Positions 14,994 to 24,034 of a DNA stretch of 34,690 nucleotides are shown in pieces. Within the stretch, counting starts at the first letter, position 1. Every line of letters begins with the position of its first letter. This DNA is from Arthrobacter sp. (GTDB taxonomy: Bacteria > Actinomycetota > Actinomycetes > Actinomycetales > Micrococcaceae). The DNA is taken from assembly GCF_030540645.1 (NCBI RefSeq), contig NZ_JAUNVV010000009.1, positions 28,533 to 63,222 on the forward strand, in the 5' to 3' direction. A model generated the notes under the pieces. That model made no database searches. It saw only the letters and a list, made by a program, of their open reading frames with translations, and was not told the origin of the DNA. Made by a program: the position numbers and the translations under genes.

Positions 14994-17540
14994 TCATGGC
15001 TGTGGTTTCGGCTGCGACAGCGGCTGCGGCTGAAGTAGTGGCTTTTGTTGCGGGGCAGGGTCCAGGACCTTGTACGCGATCAGCTTGAAGCGGTCGCTGA
15101 CCAACGCCCAGATGATGGCGTATCCCCAGACGAACCCCGCCCATCCCCAACCCAACGGGGTCATGAATAGGCCGTAGACGGCGATGAGCGTCGCCAGTGC
15201 CTGGGTGCCGAGAACGGCGAGCAGCAGAATGCGGGCGGGGCGGATGGACCAGAACGGGCCGCGTGTTCGGGTCAGGAAGATGGTCAGATGCCCGGCCACA
15301 GAGAGCATCAGGTACATCATGGTTTGCAGCTGGGGATGGCCGAGTCCGAAGACCCTGTCGCCAAGGAAAAACAGGCCAAAGGCGGCGATCGGCCCAAGGA
15401 CGCCCAGTACTGTAGCTATCCCGAGCACCAGACGCATGTTCCACGCTTCGGGCTTGCTGCGGTAGCGGACGTTGTCGTAGGCGATCGAGAGGATCGCGCC
15501 GTCGTTGAGCAGTGCGAGCATCACGATCATGATCGCGGTGACGGGGTAGAAGTTGAACACGAGGATGGTGAGGGTGACAAACAGTAGCACGCGCAGCGTC
15601 TCGGCAATGCGGTACATCGCGTAGGAGTTCATCCGTTGGAAGATCCTGCGGCTGATCTTGATCGCATCGATGATCACCGACAGGCCCGGGGTGAGCAGCA
15701 CAATTGCTGCGGCTGCACGGGCAGCGTCGGTGGCCCCGGACACCGCAATGCCGCAGTCCGCTTTCTTCAAGGCCGGGGCGTCGTTGACCCCGTCGCCTGT
15801 CATGCCAACGATGTGGCCACGCTGCTGCAGGATGTCGACAATGTGGTATTTGTGTTCCGGGAAGACTTGGGCGAAACCGTCGGCCCTTTCAATGGACTCG
15901 GCGGTAGCGGCGCTTTCAGTCTTCTCCACCTCCCCCAGACCAGCGGCGTCGAGGATGTTTGCACCCAAACCGACTTTGACGGCAGTTTCCTTCGCGATGG
16001 CCAAGGCGTCTCCCGTCACCATCTTCACTTCCACGCCCATCTCACGGGCGGTGGCAATGGTGGCCGCAGCGTCTTCGCGGGGAGGGTCGAACAGCGGCAG
16101 AACGCCCAGGAAGTGCCAGTCACCCGTGGGGCCAGTGCGGGCCACGCCCAAGGACCGATACCCGCGGACTGCGAAGTCGTTGACTGCTGTGTCAGCGGCG
16201 GATTTCACTGCGGAGGTGTCCACGGCCAGTGTCAGCATCACTTGTGGCGCCCCCTTGCTGACCTTGAATGTGGCCTGTTCCGTTCCGGTGCCCACGCCGT
16301 TGGCGGTGACGGTCGCCTCAGTGCGCTTGCTGACCGGGTCGAAGGGCTGGTAGCCCGTGACGGTGTATCCGTGCAACGCGTCCGGCTCGCTGAGCCCTCC
16401 CAGAATGGCGAGGTCTATGGGGTCGTCGTTGTCCGCGCGGGAGGCCAGCGCACCTGCGATGATCACCTCGGCCGCGGTGGCGCCGGAGGTGCAGAACGGC
16501 TCCCCCAGTGTCAGTGAGTTTTGGGTCAGTGTTCCTGTCTTGTCGGAGCAGAGAACGTCGACGCCGGCGAGTTCCTCAATCGCCACAAGTCTGGAGACGA
16601 CGGCCTGTTTCGCAGCAAGTATCCTGGCGCCAACCGCCATGGTCACCGACAGCACCGTGGGCATGGCAACAGGAATCGCTGCGATCGTGAGCACAAGGGC
16701 GAACTGCAGGGTGGTAAGCAAAGGATCATGGCGCAGCAGTGACACGAGAACTATCACGGCAACGAACACCGCCGCAAGGACGATGAGGTAGTTGCCGATC
16801 TTCAGCACAGCCTTTTGGAAGTGGCTCACGGTGTGCGCACCCTGCACCAGCTCGGCGGTTTTACCGAAGTAGGTGTTGGCGCCCGTGGCATAAACCAAAC
16901 CGTCAATCTCGCCGCGGCGGACAATCGAGCCGGAATACACTGGATCGCCGGGTGCACAGGTGAGCGGCAGCGATTCCCCGGTTAGTGCAGATTGGTCAAC
17001 CTCGATCTCATCGCCCTCGAAAAGACGCGCATCGGCGGGAATGATATCGCCGAGCCGAAGTCTGATGACGTCTCCTGGCACCAGTTCCCTGGCCGCCGGG
17101 GTGACCCACGTCCCGTCGCGGCGGACGCGCGCCGTGACAGCCAGCTTTGCCCGCAATGCCTCGATGGCATTGCCGGCCTGGCGTTCCTCGCTCCAGCCCA
17201 CAAGGGCGTTAGCCAGCAATAGCACCAGAATGATGAAGAAGTCCGGCCAGTGCCCCACCACAGCAGACAGGATGACGGCGGCCTCAATCATCCAGGGGAT
17301 CGGCCCCCAGAAGTAGGACAAGAACTTCAGCAGCGCATTCGCATGGTGCTCGGCGATCTCGTTTGGTCCGTACTGGATCAGCCGCTTCGCAGCTTCCACC
17401 TGGCCCAGCCCATCCGGCGATGTTCCCAGCTGGTGCTGCACTTCCTGCATGGGCAGCGTCTTCAGGATGTCCGCGGGTGCGGCATCGGTCCCGGAGGTGG
17501 GTTTCCCAGCGTTGGCGACCGCCGGTGTCTCAGTGGCCAT
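14994..17540 (-). CDS. P3A-type proton-exporting plasma-membrane ATPase
   Basis: The protein is 848 aa from the ATG at 17540, which starts 11 bases inside the phosphoketolase end; a longer open frame to 17921 runs only over phosphoketolase coding and is rejected. Motifs in order: TGES at 187-190, the phosphorylated D333 in DKTGTLT, a hinge [19 protein letters not shown], and the H+-ATPase-specific [16 protein letters not shown] segment in the membrane domain. Eukaryotic PMA1-like pumps belong to the same subfamily, and bacterial members export protons or possibly sodium. About ten membrane segments are visible. The C-terminus ends in a short repetitive tail, [15 protein letters not shown], a likely regulatory or disordered extension. 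It would counter acidification or energise the membrane from ATP. Confidence 0.92.
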   Translation of the reverse strand: MATETPAVANAGKPTSGTDAAPADILKTLPMQEVQHQLGTSPDGLGQVEAAKRLIQYGPNEIAEHHANALLKFLSYFWGPIPWMIEAAVILSAVVGHWPDFFIILVLLLANALVGWSEERQAGNAIEALRAKLAVTARVRRDGTWVTPAARELVPGDVIRLRLGDIIPADARLFEGDEIEVDQSALTGESLPLTCAPGDPVYSGSIVRRGEIDGLVYATGANTYFGKTAELVQGAHTVSHFQKAVLKIGNYLIVLAAVFVAVIVLVSLLRHDPLLTTLQFALVLTIAAIPVAMPTVLSVTMAVGARILAAKQAVVSRLVAIEELAGVDVLCSDKTGTLTQNSLTLGEPFCTSGATAAEVIIAGALASRADNDDPIDLAILGGLSEPDALHGYTVTGYQPFDPVSKRTEATVTANGVGTGTEQATFKVSKGAPQVMLTLAVDTSAVKSAADTAVNDFAVRGYRSLGVARTGPTGDWHFLGVLPLFDPPREDAAATIATAREMGVEVKMVTGDALAIAKETAVKVGLGANILDAAGLGEVEKTESAATAESIERADGFAQVFPEHKYHIVDILQQRGHIVGMTGDGVNDAPALKKADCGIAVSGATDAARAAAAIVLLTPGLSVIIDAIKISRRIFQRMNSYAMYRIAETLRVLLFVTLTILVFNFYPVTAIMIVMLALLNDGAILSIAYDNVRYRSKPEAWNMRLVLGIATVLGVLGPIAAFGLFFLGDRVFGLGHPQLQTMMYLMLSVAGHLTIFLTRTRGPFWSIRPARILLLAVLGTQALATLIAVYGLFMTPLGWGWAGFVWGYAIIWALVSDRFKLIAYKVLDPAPQQKPLLQPQPLSQPKPQP

Positions 17541-19956
17541 GGCCTGCTCCGTGGGGGTTCCATGTCCAGTTGCGGATCTCGGGCAGGTCCGCACCGTGTT
17601 GGTTGATGTAGAGGTTGTGTTTGATGAGCTTGTTGGCCATCTCCTGCTTGAGGTAATCCCCGGTGGCACCGAGCTGGGGCAGCCTGTCGACGACGTCTTG
17701 GACAAGGTGGAAACGGTCAAGCCGGTTTTGCACGCGCATGTCAAAGGGTGTGGTGATGGTGCCCTCCTCAATGTAGCCGCGCACGTGCAGATTGCGGTTC
17801 GTCCGACGGTAGGTGAGGCGGTGGATGAGGCTCGGATATCCGTGGAAGGCGAACACGATGTGCTTGTCGCGGGTGAACAAGGAGTCATAGTCCGCATCGG
17901 AGAGCCCGTGCGGGTGCTCACTCGCAGATTGGAGCTTCATCAGATCCACGACGTTGACCACCCGAACCTTCAGCTCGGGCAGGTGCTCACGCAAAATCGA
18001 GACGGCCGCCAGCACCTCGAGGGTGGGTGTGTCACCGCAACAGGCAAGGACGACGTCGGGCTCGGCGCCGCGGTCGTTGCCGGCCCAGTCCCAGATCCCA
18101 ATTCCCTTGGTGCAATGGATCTCGGCCTCGTCCATGGAAAGCCATTGGGGCATGTCGCGCTTTCCGGCGACGATGACGTTGACGTAGTGGCGGCTGCGCA
18201 GGCAGTGGTCGGCAACAGTGAGCAGGCAGTTGGCATCCGGCGGGAGGTACACCCGGACAATGTCCGCCTTCTTGTTCACCACATGGTCAAGGAAGCCGGG
18301 ATCCTGGTGGGTGAAACCATTGTGGTCCTGCTGCCACACGTGGGAGGCAAGCAGGTAGTTCAGCGAGGCAATGTCGCGCCGCCACGGCAGCGCCTTGGTG
18401 ATCTTCAGCCACTTGGCATGCTGGTTGAACATCGAGTCGACAATGTGGATGAACGCCTCATAGCAGTTGAACAGACCGTGGCGGCCCGTGAGCAGATAGC
18501 CCTCCAGCCAGCCCTGGCACTGGTGCTCGGAGAGCATCGAGTCCAACACCAAACCGGACGGGGCCAAAAACTCATCGCCCTCGACGGTGCGGGCGTCCCA
18601 CTGGCGGTCGGTGACCTCGAACACCGCCCCCAGCTGGTTGGACAAAGTCTCATCCGGTCCGAAGATCCTGAAGTTGCGCCGCTCCGTATTCAGCGCGACC
18701 ACATCGCGCAGGAACTCCCCCAGCACAAGCGTATCCTTGGCCTCGACGGCTCCGGGCGCGGCCACCACAACGGCGTGAGTGCGGAAGTCTGGCATGCGCA
18801 GGTCGCGCAGCAGCAGCCCGCCGTTGGTGTGCGGATTGGAACCCATCCGCTTTTCCCCGGACGGGGCCAGCGCCTCCAGTTCGGGCAGCAGCCGCCCGTC
18901 CGCATCGAACAGTTCCTCGGGCTTGTAGCTGCGCATCCACGCCTCCAATTGGCTGACGTGGCCGGGGTGGCCCTCGTCCACCAGCAGCGGAACCTGGTGC
19001 GAGCGGAACGTGCCCTCGACCTTTAGTCCGTCAACCACCTTGGGCCCTGTCCACCCCTTGGGGGAACGCAACACGACCATGGGCCAGCGCGGCCTGGTGG
19101 TGCTGCCACCGGCACGGGCATCGGCTTGAATGGTGCCGATGTCCTCAATAGCCGAATCCAGCACACCGGCCATCAGCTGGTGCATCGCCTCCGGATCGCT
19201 GCCTTCGACATAGCGCGGGTCCCACCCGCAGCCACGCAGAAACTGATCAAGTTCCTCGTGCTCTATGCGGGCCAGCACGGTGGGGTTGCTGATCTTGTAC
19301 CCGTTCAGGTGCAGGATCGGAAGGACTGCCCCGTCGCTGGCAGGGTTGAGGAACTTCGTGGACTGCCACGAAGTTGCCAACGGCCCTGTCTCGGCCTCGC
19401 CGTCGCCCACCACGCACGCGACCACCAAACCCGGATTGTCGAACACGGCCCCGAACGCATGGCTGAGCGAGTAGCCCAGCTCCCCTCCCTCATGGATCGA
19501 GCCCGGAGTGGTCGGTGCCACGTGGCTTGAAATGCCTCCCGGGAACGAGAATTGCTTGAACAGTTTCTTCATGCCGGCCTCGTCCTGGCTGACGTCCGGG
19601 TAGATCTCCGAATAGCTGCCCTCCAGGTAGGTGTTGGCCACCAATGCCGGTCCGCCATGCCCGGGCCCGGAAACGTAGAACATGTCCAACCCGTACTTCA
19701 CGATCGCCCGGTTCAAATGCACGTAGATGAAGTTCTGCCCCGGTGTGGTGCCTCAATGCCCCACCACCAACGGCTTCACGTCCGAAAGCACCAGCGGGCG
19801 CTTGAGCAGCGGATTGTCATAGAGATAGAGCTGCCCGACCGACAGGTAGTTCGCCGCCCTCCAATAGGCATCCATGCGGTGCAGCAGTTCCTCACTCAAC
19901 GGCGCCCCCCACACCAGGGCCGTGGCAGACTCTTCGACATCGATGTTGTTGGTCAT
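17530..19956 (-). pseudogene. xfp: phosphoketolase gene interrupted by one in-frame TGA
   Basis: The reading frame from the ATG at 19956 (AAGGGA lies upstream; 19974 is an alternative) to the TGA at 17530 is 808 codons and full length for phosphoketolase. It shows GPGHGGPA, the [18 protein letters not shown] and [17 protein letters not shown] motifs, [10 protein letters not shown] and [11 protein letters not shown]. One TGA at 19753-19755 interrupts it. It replaces the tryptophan of the GHWGTTPG motif, directly after the histidine equivalent to catalytic His64 of bifidobacterial enzymes. No other lesion is visible. The enzyme splits xylulose 5-phosphate or fructose 6-phosphate to acetyl phosphate and an aldose phosphate. 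A sequencing error, a recent nonsense mutation (TGG to TGA) or readthrough are the choices. Fragment 17530-19722 could only restart inside the gene. Confidence 0.9.
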
Positions 19957-19970
19957 GGCTTGATCCCTTG

Positions 19971-20864
19971 TCATTTTTGGGTATGTACGGCCGGGCTGCC
20001 AGATGGCCGCCCGGAACCGTTCGAAACGCTCGAGAGGAGGTCGGCAACGGGTAGTGCCGCCGGTGGCGGGTTCTGTGGGGCCATCCGGGCGGCGGACGCC
20101 GTCTCACGGGCCAGGAAGGCTCCGAGCTCACCGATCGTGCTCATCAGCGGTGCCGGGAAGACAACTGTCGTGTTCTTGTCGACTCCGATTTCGATCAGGG
20201 ACTGCAGGTTCCGCAACTGTAACGCAAGCGGGTGGGCCATCATGGTGTCGGAAGCGTCACCCAGCGCGGCTGCGGCCAGCGACTCACCCTCGGCGTTGAT
20301 GATCTTGGCTCGCTTCTCACGCTCGGCCTCGGCTTGGCGTGCCATTGCGCGCTTCATGCTGTCCGGCAGCTGGATGTCCTTGAGTTCCACCAAGGTGACC
20401 TCCACGCCCCAGTCCACTGTGCTGACGTCAAGGATCTCTCGAATGTCTAGGTTGATCCTGTCCGTCTCCGAGAGTGCCTCATCCAGGGTGTGCTGGCCGA
20501 CGACCTTGCGCAGCGTGGTTTGGGCGATCTGGTCAATGGCCGAGTAGACGTTCTCAATCGCAACAACGGATTTGACGGCGTCCACAATGTGGAAGTAGGC
20601 CACAGCAGAGATGTCCACGCTGACGTTGTCACGGGTGATGATGCCCTGCGACTGGATCGGCATGGTGATGATCCGCAAGCTGACCTTGGGCATCCGGTCG
20701 ACGATCGGGACGATCCAGGTCAACCCCGGGGAACGGGTGCCAGTCACCCTGCCGAGACGGAACAACACCCCCATCTCGTACTGGGTGACGACACGGATCG
20801 ATAGTTTGAGCGCAATCAGCGCCAGAATCACGACCACCACAATGATGGCCACAATGACAGTCAT
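19971..20864 (-). CDS. slipin/SPFH-domain (band 7) membrane protein
   Basis: The protein is 297 aa from the ATG at 20864, which has AAGGACTT upstream. An N-terminal membrane anchor (about residues 3-20) is followed by an SPFH/band-7 domain: [21 protein letters not shown], then [23 protein letters not shown] and [16 protein letters not shown], with a coiled-coil helix rich in Ala/Glu ([29 protein letters not shown]). These proteins build lipid-associated scaffolds and are often linked to membrane stress, with NfeD partners elsewhere. No NfeD gene is adjacent. Its stop is 15 bases before the phosphoketolase start (or overlaps the upstream start), so they share an operon. Confidence 0.93.
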   Translation of the reverse strand: MTVIVAIIVVVVILALIALKLSIRVVTQYEMGVLFRLGRVTGTRSPGLTWIVPIVDRMPKVSLRIITMPIQSQGIITRDNVSVDISAVAYFHIVDAVKSVVAIENVYSAIDQIAQTTLRKVVGQHTLDEALSETDRINLDIREILDVSTVDWGVEVTLVELKDIQLPDSMKRAMARQAEAEREKRAKIINAEGESLAAAALGDASDTMMAHPLALQLRNLQSLIEIGVDKNTTVVFPAPLMSTIGELGAFLARETASAARMAPQNPPPAALPVADLLSSVSNGSGRPSGSPAVHTQK

Positions 20865-21215
20865 GGCAAGTCCTTGGGAATTGGGCTCAATTCCGCAGGG
20901 ACGAAGCCGCAAAGTGTTAAGTTTGCTGGCGGGTCCAGGTCAGCTGGGGGCCGGCTGCGTCCGGCTGTCGATGGTTGAAGAGGCCGGAAACCGGCCACTT
21001 CATCTGAATCGTCGGGGTCGCGATCATGACTGTTCGCGTACAAAATACCGTCGATACGGTTCATTCTACGCCCGTGTGACGCACCTGCGACAAGATTGTT
21101 TTACCGTGTGGCGCCATTGGCAACTTCCCGCCCCACTGCCCATACTGAGGGGTATGAGCAGACCTGCAGACAACACGAATTGCCACGGTGGCGCCGACGA
21201 TGCGGAGCCACGGGC
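20865..21215. promoter_or_regulatory. 351-base divergent intergenic region between slipin and UbiB genes
   Basis: This stretch separates the minus-strand slipin operon from the plus-strand UbiB gene and must hold promoters for both. Two small palindromes are visible: GGCCGG-AAA-CCGGCC at 20982-20996 and ACCGT-CGAT-ACGGT at 21047-21060. The second could be an operator, the first a hairpin. A weak CTGACC with 17-base spacing to TTAACA lies on the minus strand but is not convincing. A 67-codon open frame on the minus strand (20861-21064) has no recognisable features and runs into the slipin start. Confidence 0.4.
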
Positions 21216-22862
21216 ATGAACACCCACCTTGAGCGATTGGCCCAGGTCGCAGAGATTTTGGGCCGCCACGGACTCGGATCCCTCGTGGCAGCGACCGGAG
21301 TGGACCGTTGGCGGGTGGCGCAGGCCGTGGGCTCAAAACCCCAAATCACCAACCCCCACCGCATCAGGCTTGCGTTGGAAGAGCTCGGTCCCGTGTTCAT
21401 CAAGCTCGGTCAGATGCTCTCCACCCGCCCGGACCTGCTTCCACCGGGCTACCTCACTGAGCTCTCCAAACTTCAAGATGGCGCACCACCTGTGTCAGCG
21501 GACGCTGTCCGCGCAGTCATCTTGCAGGAGTTGGGTGCGGCGCCGGAACAACTGTTCGCCACGTTCGACGACGCACCCTTGGCCAGCGCATCGATCGGCC
21601 AGGCCCATACGGCGACACTCTTCGACGGCACTGAAGTCGTTGTCAAGGTTCGCCGTCCCGGTGTTGTCGCAAGGATCAACGAGGATCTGGAGATTTTACA
21701 GAACCTTGCCACCTACGCGAACCGCACGTGGCCGGTAGCTGCGGACTTCAATTTCAGCGGAATTGCCACCGATTTCGCGGCCACCCTGCGCGCTGAACTT
21801 GACTACTTGCAGGAGGGCCGCAACGCTGAGCGTTTCGAGGAGAATTTCGCTGCCGACCCGGGCATCCACATTCCCAGGATCTTCTGGGAGACGACAAGCT
21901 CCCGAGTGCTCACCATCGAGAGGATCCGTGGCATCAAGGTCGACGACGTCGAAGCGCTGGTTGAGGCGGGGATTGACACGCTTGAGCTTGCCGATCGTGC
22001 TGCCCGGGCGGCTGCCAAAATGATCTTTGAAGACGGCTTCTTTCACGCGGACCCGCACCCCGGCAACTTGTTTGTCGAAGCGTCCGGCACCATCGGCCTG
22101 ATTGATTTTGGCATGGTCGGGGAAGTGCGTGCGCCACTGCGTGAACAGTTGGCAAAATTGCTTCAGGCGCTCACTTCAAACAACCCGGATCGGATCAGCA
22201 GTGCGCTGCTGCATCTTTCCACGGCTCCACCGACTGCAGACCGCGCCGCGCTGCGCCACGACGCAGCAGTGTTTATCCAGATGTATCAGGACAAAAAACT
22301 GGGTGAGCTGGAGATCGGTCCTTTGGTTGTACAACTTCTGGCGATATTGCGTGATCACCGTCTTCAACTGCCACGTGAGCTGGCCTTGCTCGCCAAGATG
22401 CTGCTCATGACCGAGGGAATGGGTGCCCGGCTGAATCCGGAGTTCAGCCTCGGCAACGTCTTGAAACCGTATGCCCGGCGTCTGGCACTGGAACGTTTTG
22501 AACCCCGTAACCTGGCACAGTCGTTCTCACGGTTGGGATTGACTGTGGCCGAGATTGGCCTGGATCTGCCAGAAAAATTGGAGCGGTTGGCTGCGCGCAT
22601 GGATGACGGAGTAGAAGTTCGCCTGCGTACCGCCGAATTGGAACCGCTCGTGGCCCGCGCTGAACAGATCGGCAACCGACTGGTTGCGGGCATGGTTGCC
22701 GCCGCTTTCATCCGCGGCATCGGAGACGTGGCAACGGCGGACAGTGAAGGGCTGACCAAGTGGGGGAAGCCACTCCTTGCCGGTGCCGTTGGTGCAGTGG
22801 GGGCGCTGAGCACCTATTTGGCGTGGACGGGGCGGCACCGACGGGGCACTGGGCGAAGGTGA
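21216..22862 (+). CDS. AarF/ABC1/UbiB-family kinase-like protein
   Basis: The protein is 548 aa from the ATG at 21216, following GGAGCCACGG. Key motifs are KLGQMLSTRPDLLPP (the family KxGQ signature), the alanine-rich loop PLASASIGQAH that replaces the glycine-rich loop, VVVKVRRPG with the ATP lysine, HADPHPGNLF with the catalytic Asp, and LIDFGMVG. A C-terminal membrane anchor (about 520-540) follows. These atypical kinases bind ATP and support coenzyme Q or menaquinone-linked lipid metabolism; bacterial homologues in organisms with menaquinone have less clear roles. It probably forms a unit with the next gene. Confidence 0.93.
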   Translation: MNTHLERLAQVAEILGRHGLGSLVAATGVDRWRVAQAVGSKPQITNPHRIRLALEELGPVFIKLGQMLSTRPDLLPPGYLTELSKLQDGAPPVSADAVRAVILQELGAAPEQLFATFDDAPLASASIGQAHTATLFDGTEVVVKVRRPGVVARINEDLEILQNLATYANRTWPVAADFNFSGIATDFAATLRAELDYLQEGRNAERFEENFAADPGIHIPRIFWETTSSRVLTIERIRGIKVDDVEALVEAGIDTLELADRAARAAAKMIFEDGFFHADPHPGNLFVEASGTIGLIDFGMVGEVRAPLREQLAKLLQALTSNNPDRISSALLHLSTAPPTADRAALRHDAAVFIQMYQDKKLGELEIGPLVVQLLAILRDHRLQLPRELALLAKMLLMTEGMGARLNPEFSLGNVLKPYARRLALERFEPRNLAQSFSRLGLTVAEIGLDLPEKLERLAARMDDGVEVRLRTAELEPLVARAEQIGNRLVAGMVAAAFIRGIGDVATADSEGLTKWGKPLLAGAVGAVGALSTYLAWTGRHRRGTGRR

Positions 22863-22893
22863 AGATTCTCGATTTCCCTACCTTGACACCAGC

Positions 22894-23973
22894 TTGAGTC
22901 CCTCCGACAGGCGGCCTGAACCGGTTGCAGGGGGTTCAGACGAACCTAGACTTCCCACACGCCCGGCGGTGGTTCACCGACGCATTCCGCGATGGCTTTT
23001 GGTGGCTGCCGCCGTCGTCATTCTTGCCGCTTCCGTGTGGTGGATCATCCTGCCGCAGTACTCCAGCGCCCTGCAGACACTGGGTTCCCTTGAACAGCTA
23101 TCCGTGTATCTGCTAGTACTGGCCGTCAGCCTTGAGCTTGCCTCCTTTGTTGCCTATTCCGCACTCACCGCCTCCGTCCTGGGCACCGGACGCCCGAGCT
23201 ACTTAACACTTCTTCGCATTGATTCATCCGACGTTGCGGTCAGTCATGTGGTGCCCGGGGGCGGGGCGACGGCCTCGGCAGTCCGGTACCGCTTGTTGCA
23301 ACGCGCAGGAGTCCCCCCGGAAAAGGCACTGAGCGCTGCAGCCATCCAAATTTCCGGTTCCAACCTGGTGCTGGCCACACTCTTTGCTGCGGGCCTGCTG
23401 CTGTCCCTCACCACCATTTCAGCCAATGTGTACTACCGAACTGCCTCCATCGTCGCACTTGTTGCCCTCGTTGCCACGGGTGTCGGAATCTGGTTCCTGA
23501 CCCGCCACACAACGCGGACAATCCAAGGGGCACGGGTCATCGCGCGGCGGATCCCGCTCGTGGCTGAGGACTGGATAGAGACCTTCCTTGGGACGATGGC
23601 CGAACAAATTCTCCAACTCGTCAAGCGCCCCCGCAGGATTGGCCTGGATTTCATACTCGCAGCAGCAAATTGGCTTCTTGATGCAGCGGCACTGTGGGTG
23701 CTGCTGGCGGCCTTTGGACATTTTCTTGGCATAGGGCCACTCCTCACCGTCTATGGAGTGGCATGCATCCTGGCCATGCTGCCATTGACGCCGGGCGGGT
23801 TGGGCATCGTCGAAGGGGTCATGGTTCCTGCACTGATCGGCTTCGGCACACCGGCAGGAGTAGCACTTTTGGGAGTGATCGGCTGGCGGCTGGTCCAGTT
23901 TTGGATGCCTATCCCCCTCGGCGCCGCAGCCTACACGTCCCTGCGACTGGGCCTGTTCCGAAAGAAGCCCTAA
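22894..23973 (+). CDS. YbhN/lysylphosphatidylglycerol-synthase-type membrane protein
   Basis: The protein is up to 359 aa and has about eight membrane segments. The pattern is that of the LPG synthase TM (UPF0104/YbhN) family: ISGSNLVLATLF, SDVAVSHVVPGGGATASAVRYRLL near the N-terminal third, and MLPLTPGGLGIVEGVMVPALIGFGTP near the end. Such proteins form the flippase-like module of MprF or stand alone without known substrate. The start is uncertain: the TTG at 22894 lacks a clear ribosome site; a GTG at 22969 is an alternative that drops a hydrophilic leader. The gene begins 31 bases after ubiB. The convergent Mg-ATPase gene ends 61 bases further on. Confidence 0.87.
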   Translation: MSPSDRRPEPVAGGSDEPRLPTRPAVVHRRIPRWLLVAAAVVILAASVWWIILPQYSSALQTLGSLEQLSVYLLVLAVSLELASFVAYSALTASVLGTGRPSYLTLLRIDSSDVAVSHVVPGGGATASAVRYRLLQRAGVPPEKALSAAAIQISGSNLVLATLFAAGLLLSLTTISANVYYRTASIVALVALVATGVGIWFLTRHTTRTIQGARVIARRIPLVAEDWIETFLGTMAEQILQLVKRPRRIGLDFILAAANWLLDAAALWVLLAAFGHFLGIGPLLTVYGVACILAMLPLTPGGLGIVEGVMVPALIGFGTPAGVALLGVIGWRLVQFWMPIPLGAAAYTSLRLGLFRKKP

Positions 23974-24034
23974 CTGGCCGCTGATTTCCGGCAGCACGGC
24001 TTCACAGATTCACTGCTTGAACTGTTTCGAGGCT

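Noticed and set aside
15636-16517. Plus-strand open frame of 293 codons opposite the proton ATPase
   Set aside because: Antisense shadow of the ATPase catalytic domain; no family pattern.
17541-17921. 127-residue N-terminal extension of the proton ATPase
   Set aside because: The extension is Ser/Thr-rich out-of-frame phosphoketolase coding; family proteins start near the ATG at 17540.
17449-19026. Long plus-strand open frame (525 codons) opposite phosphoketolase
   Set aside because: It lies wholly over the antisense of phosphoketolase and the ATPase, its product shows no domain pattern, and long antisense frames are expected at high GC.
19753-19755. Selenocysteine reading of the TGA in phosphoketolase
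   Set aside because: The family has Trp here, no bacterial selenocysteine hairpin was recognised right after the codon, and a Trp codon change by one base is simpler.
19552-20547. Plus-strand open frame of 331 codons across phosphoketolase and slipin
   Set aside because: Crosses the ends of two well-supported minus-strand genes; composition is that of an antisense frame.
20861-21064. 67-codon minus-strand frame upstream of the slipin gene
   Set aside because: No recognisable pattern, runs into the slipin start, and sits in a region that should hold promoters.
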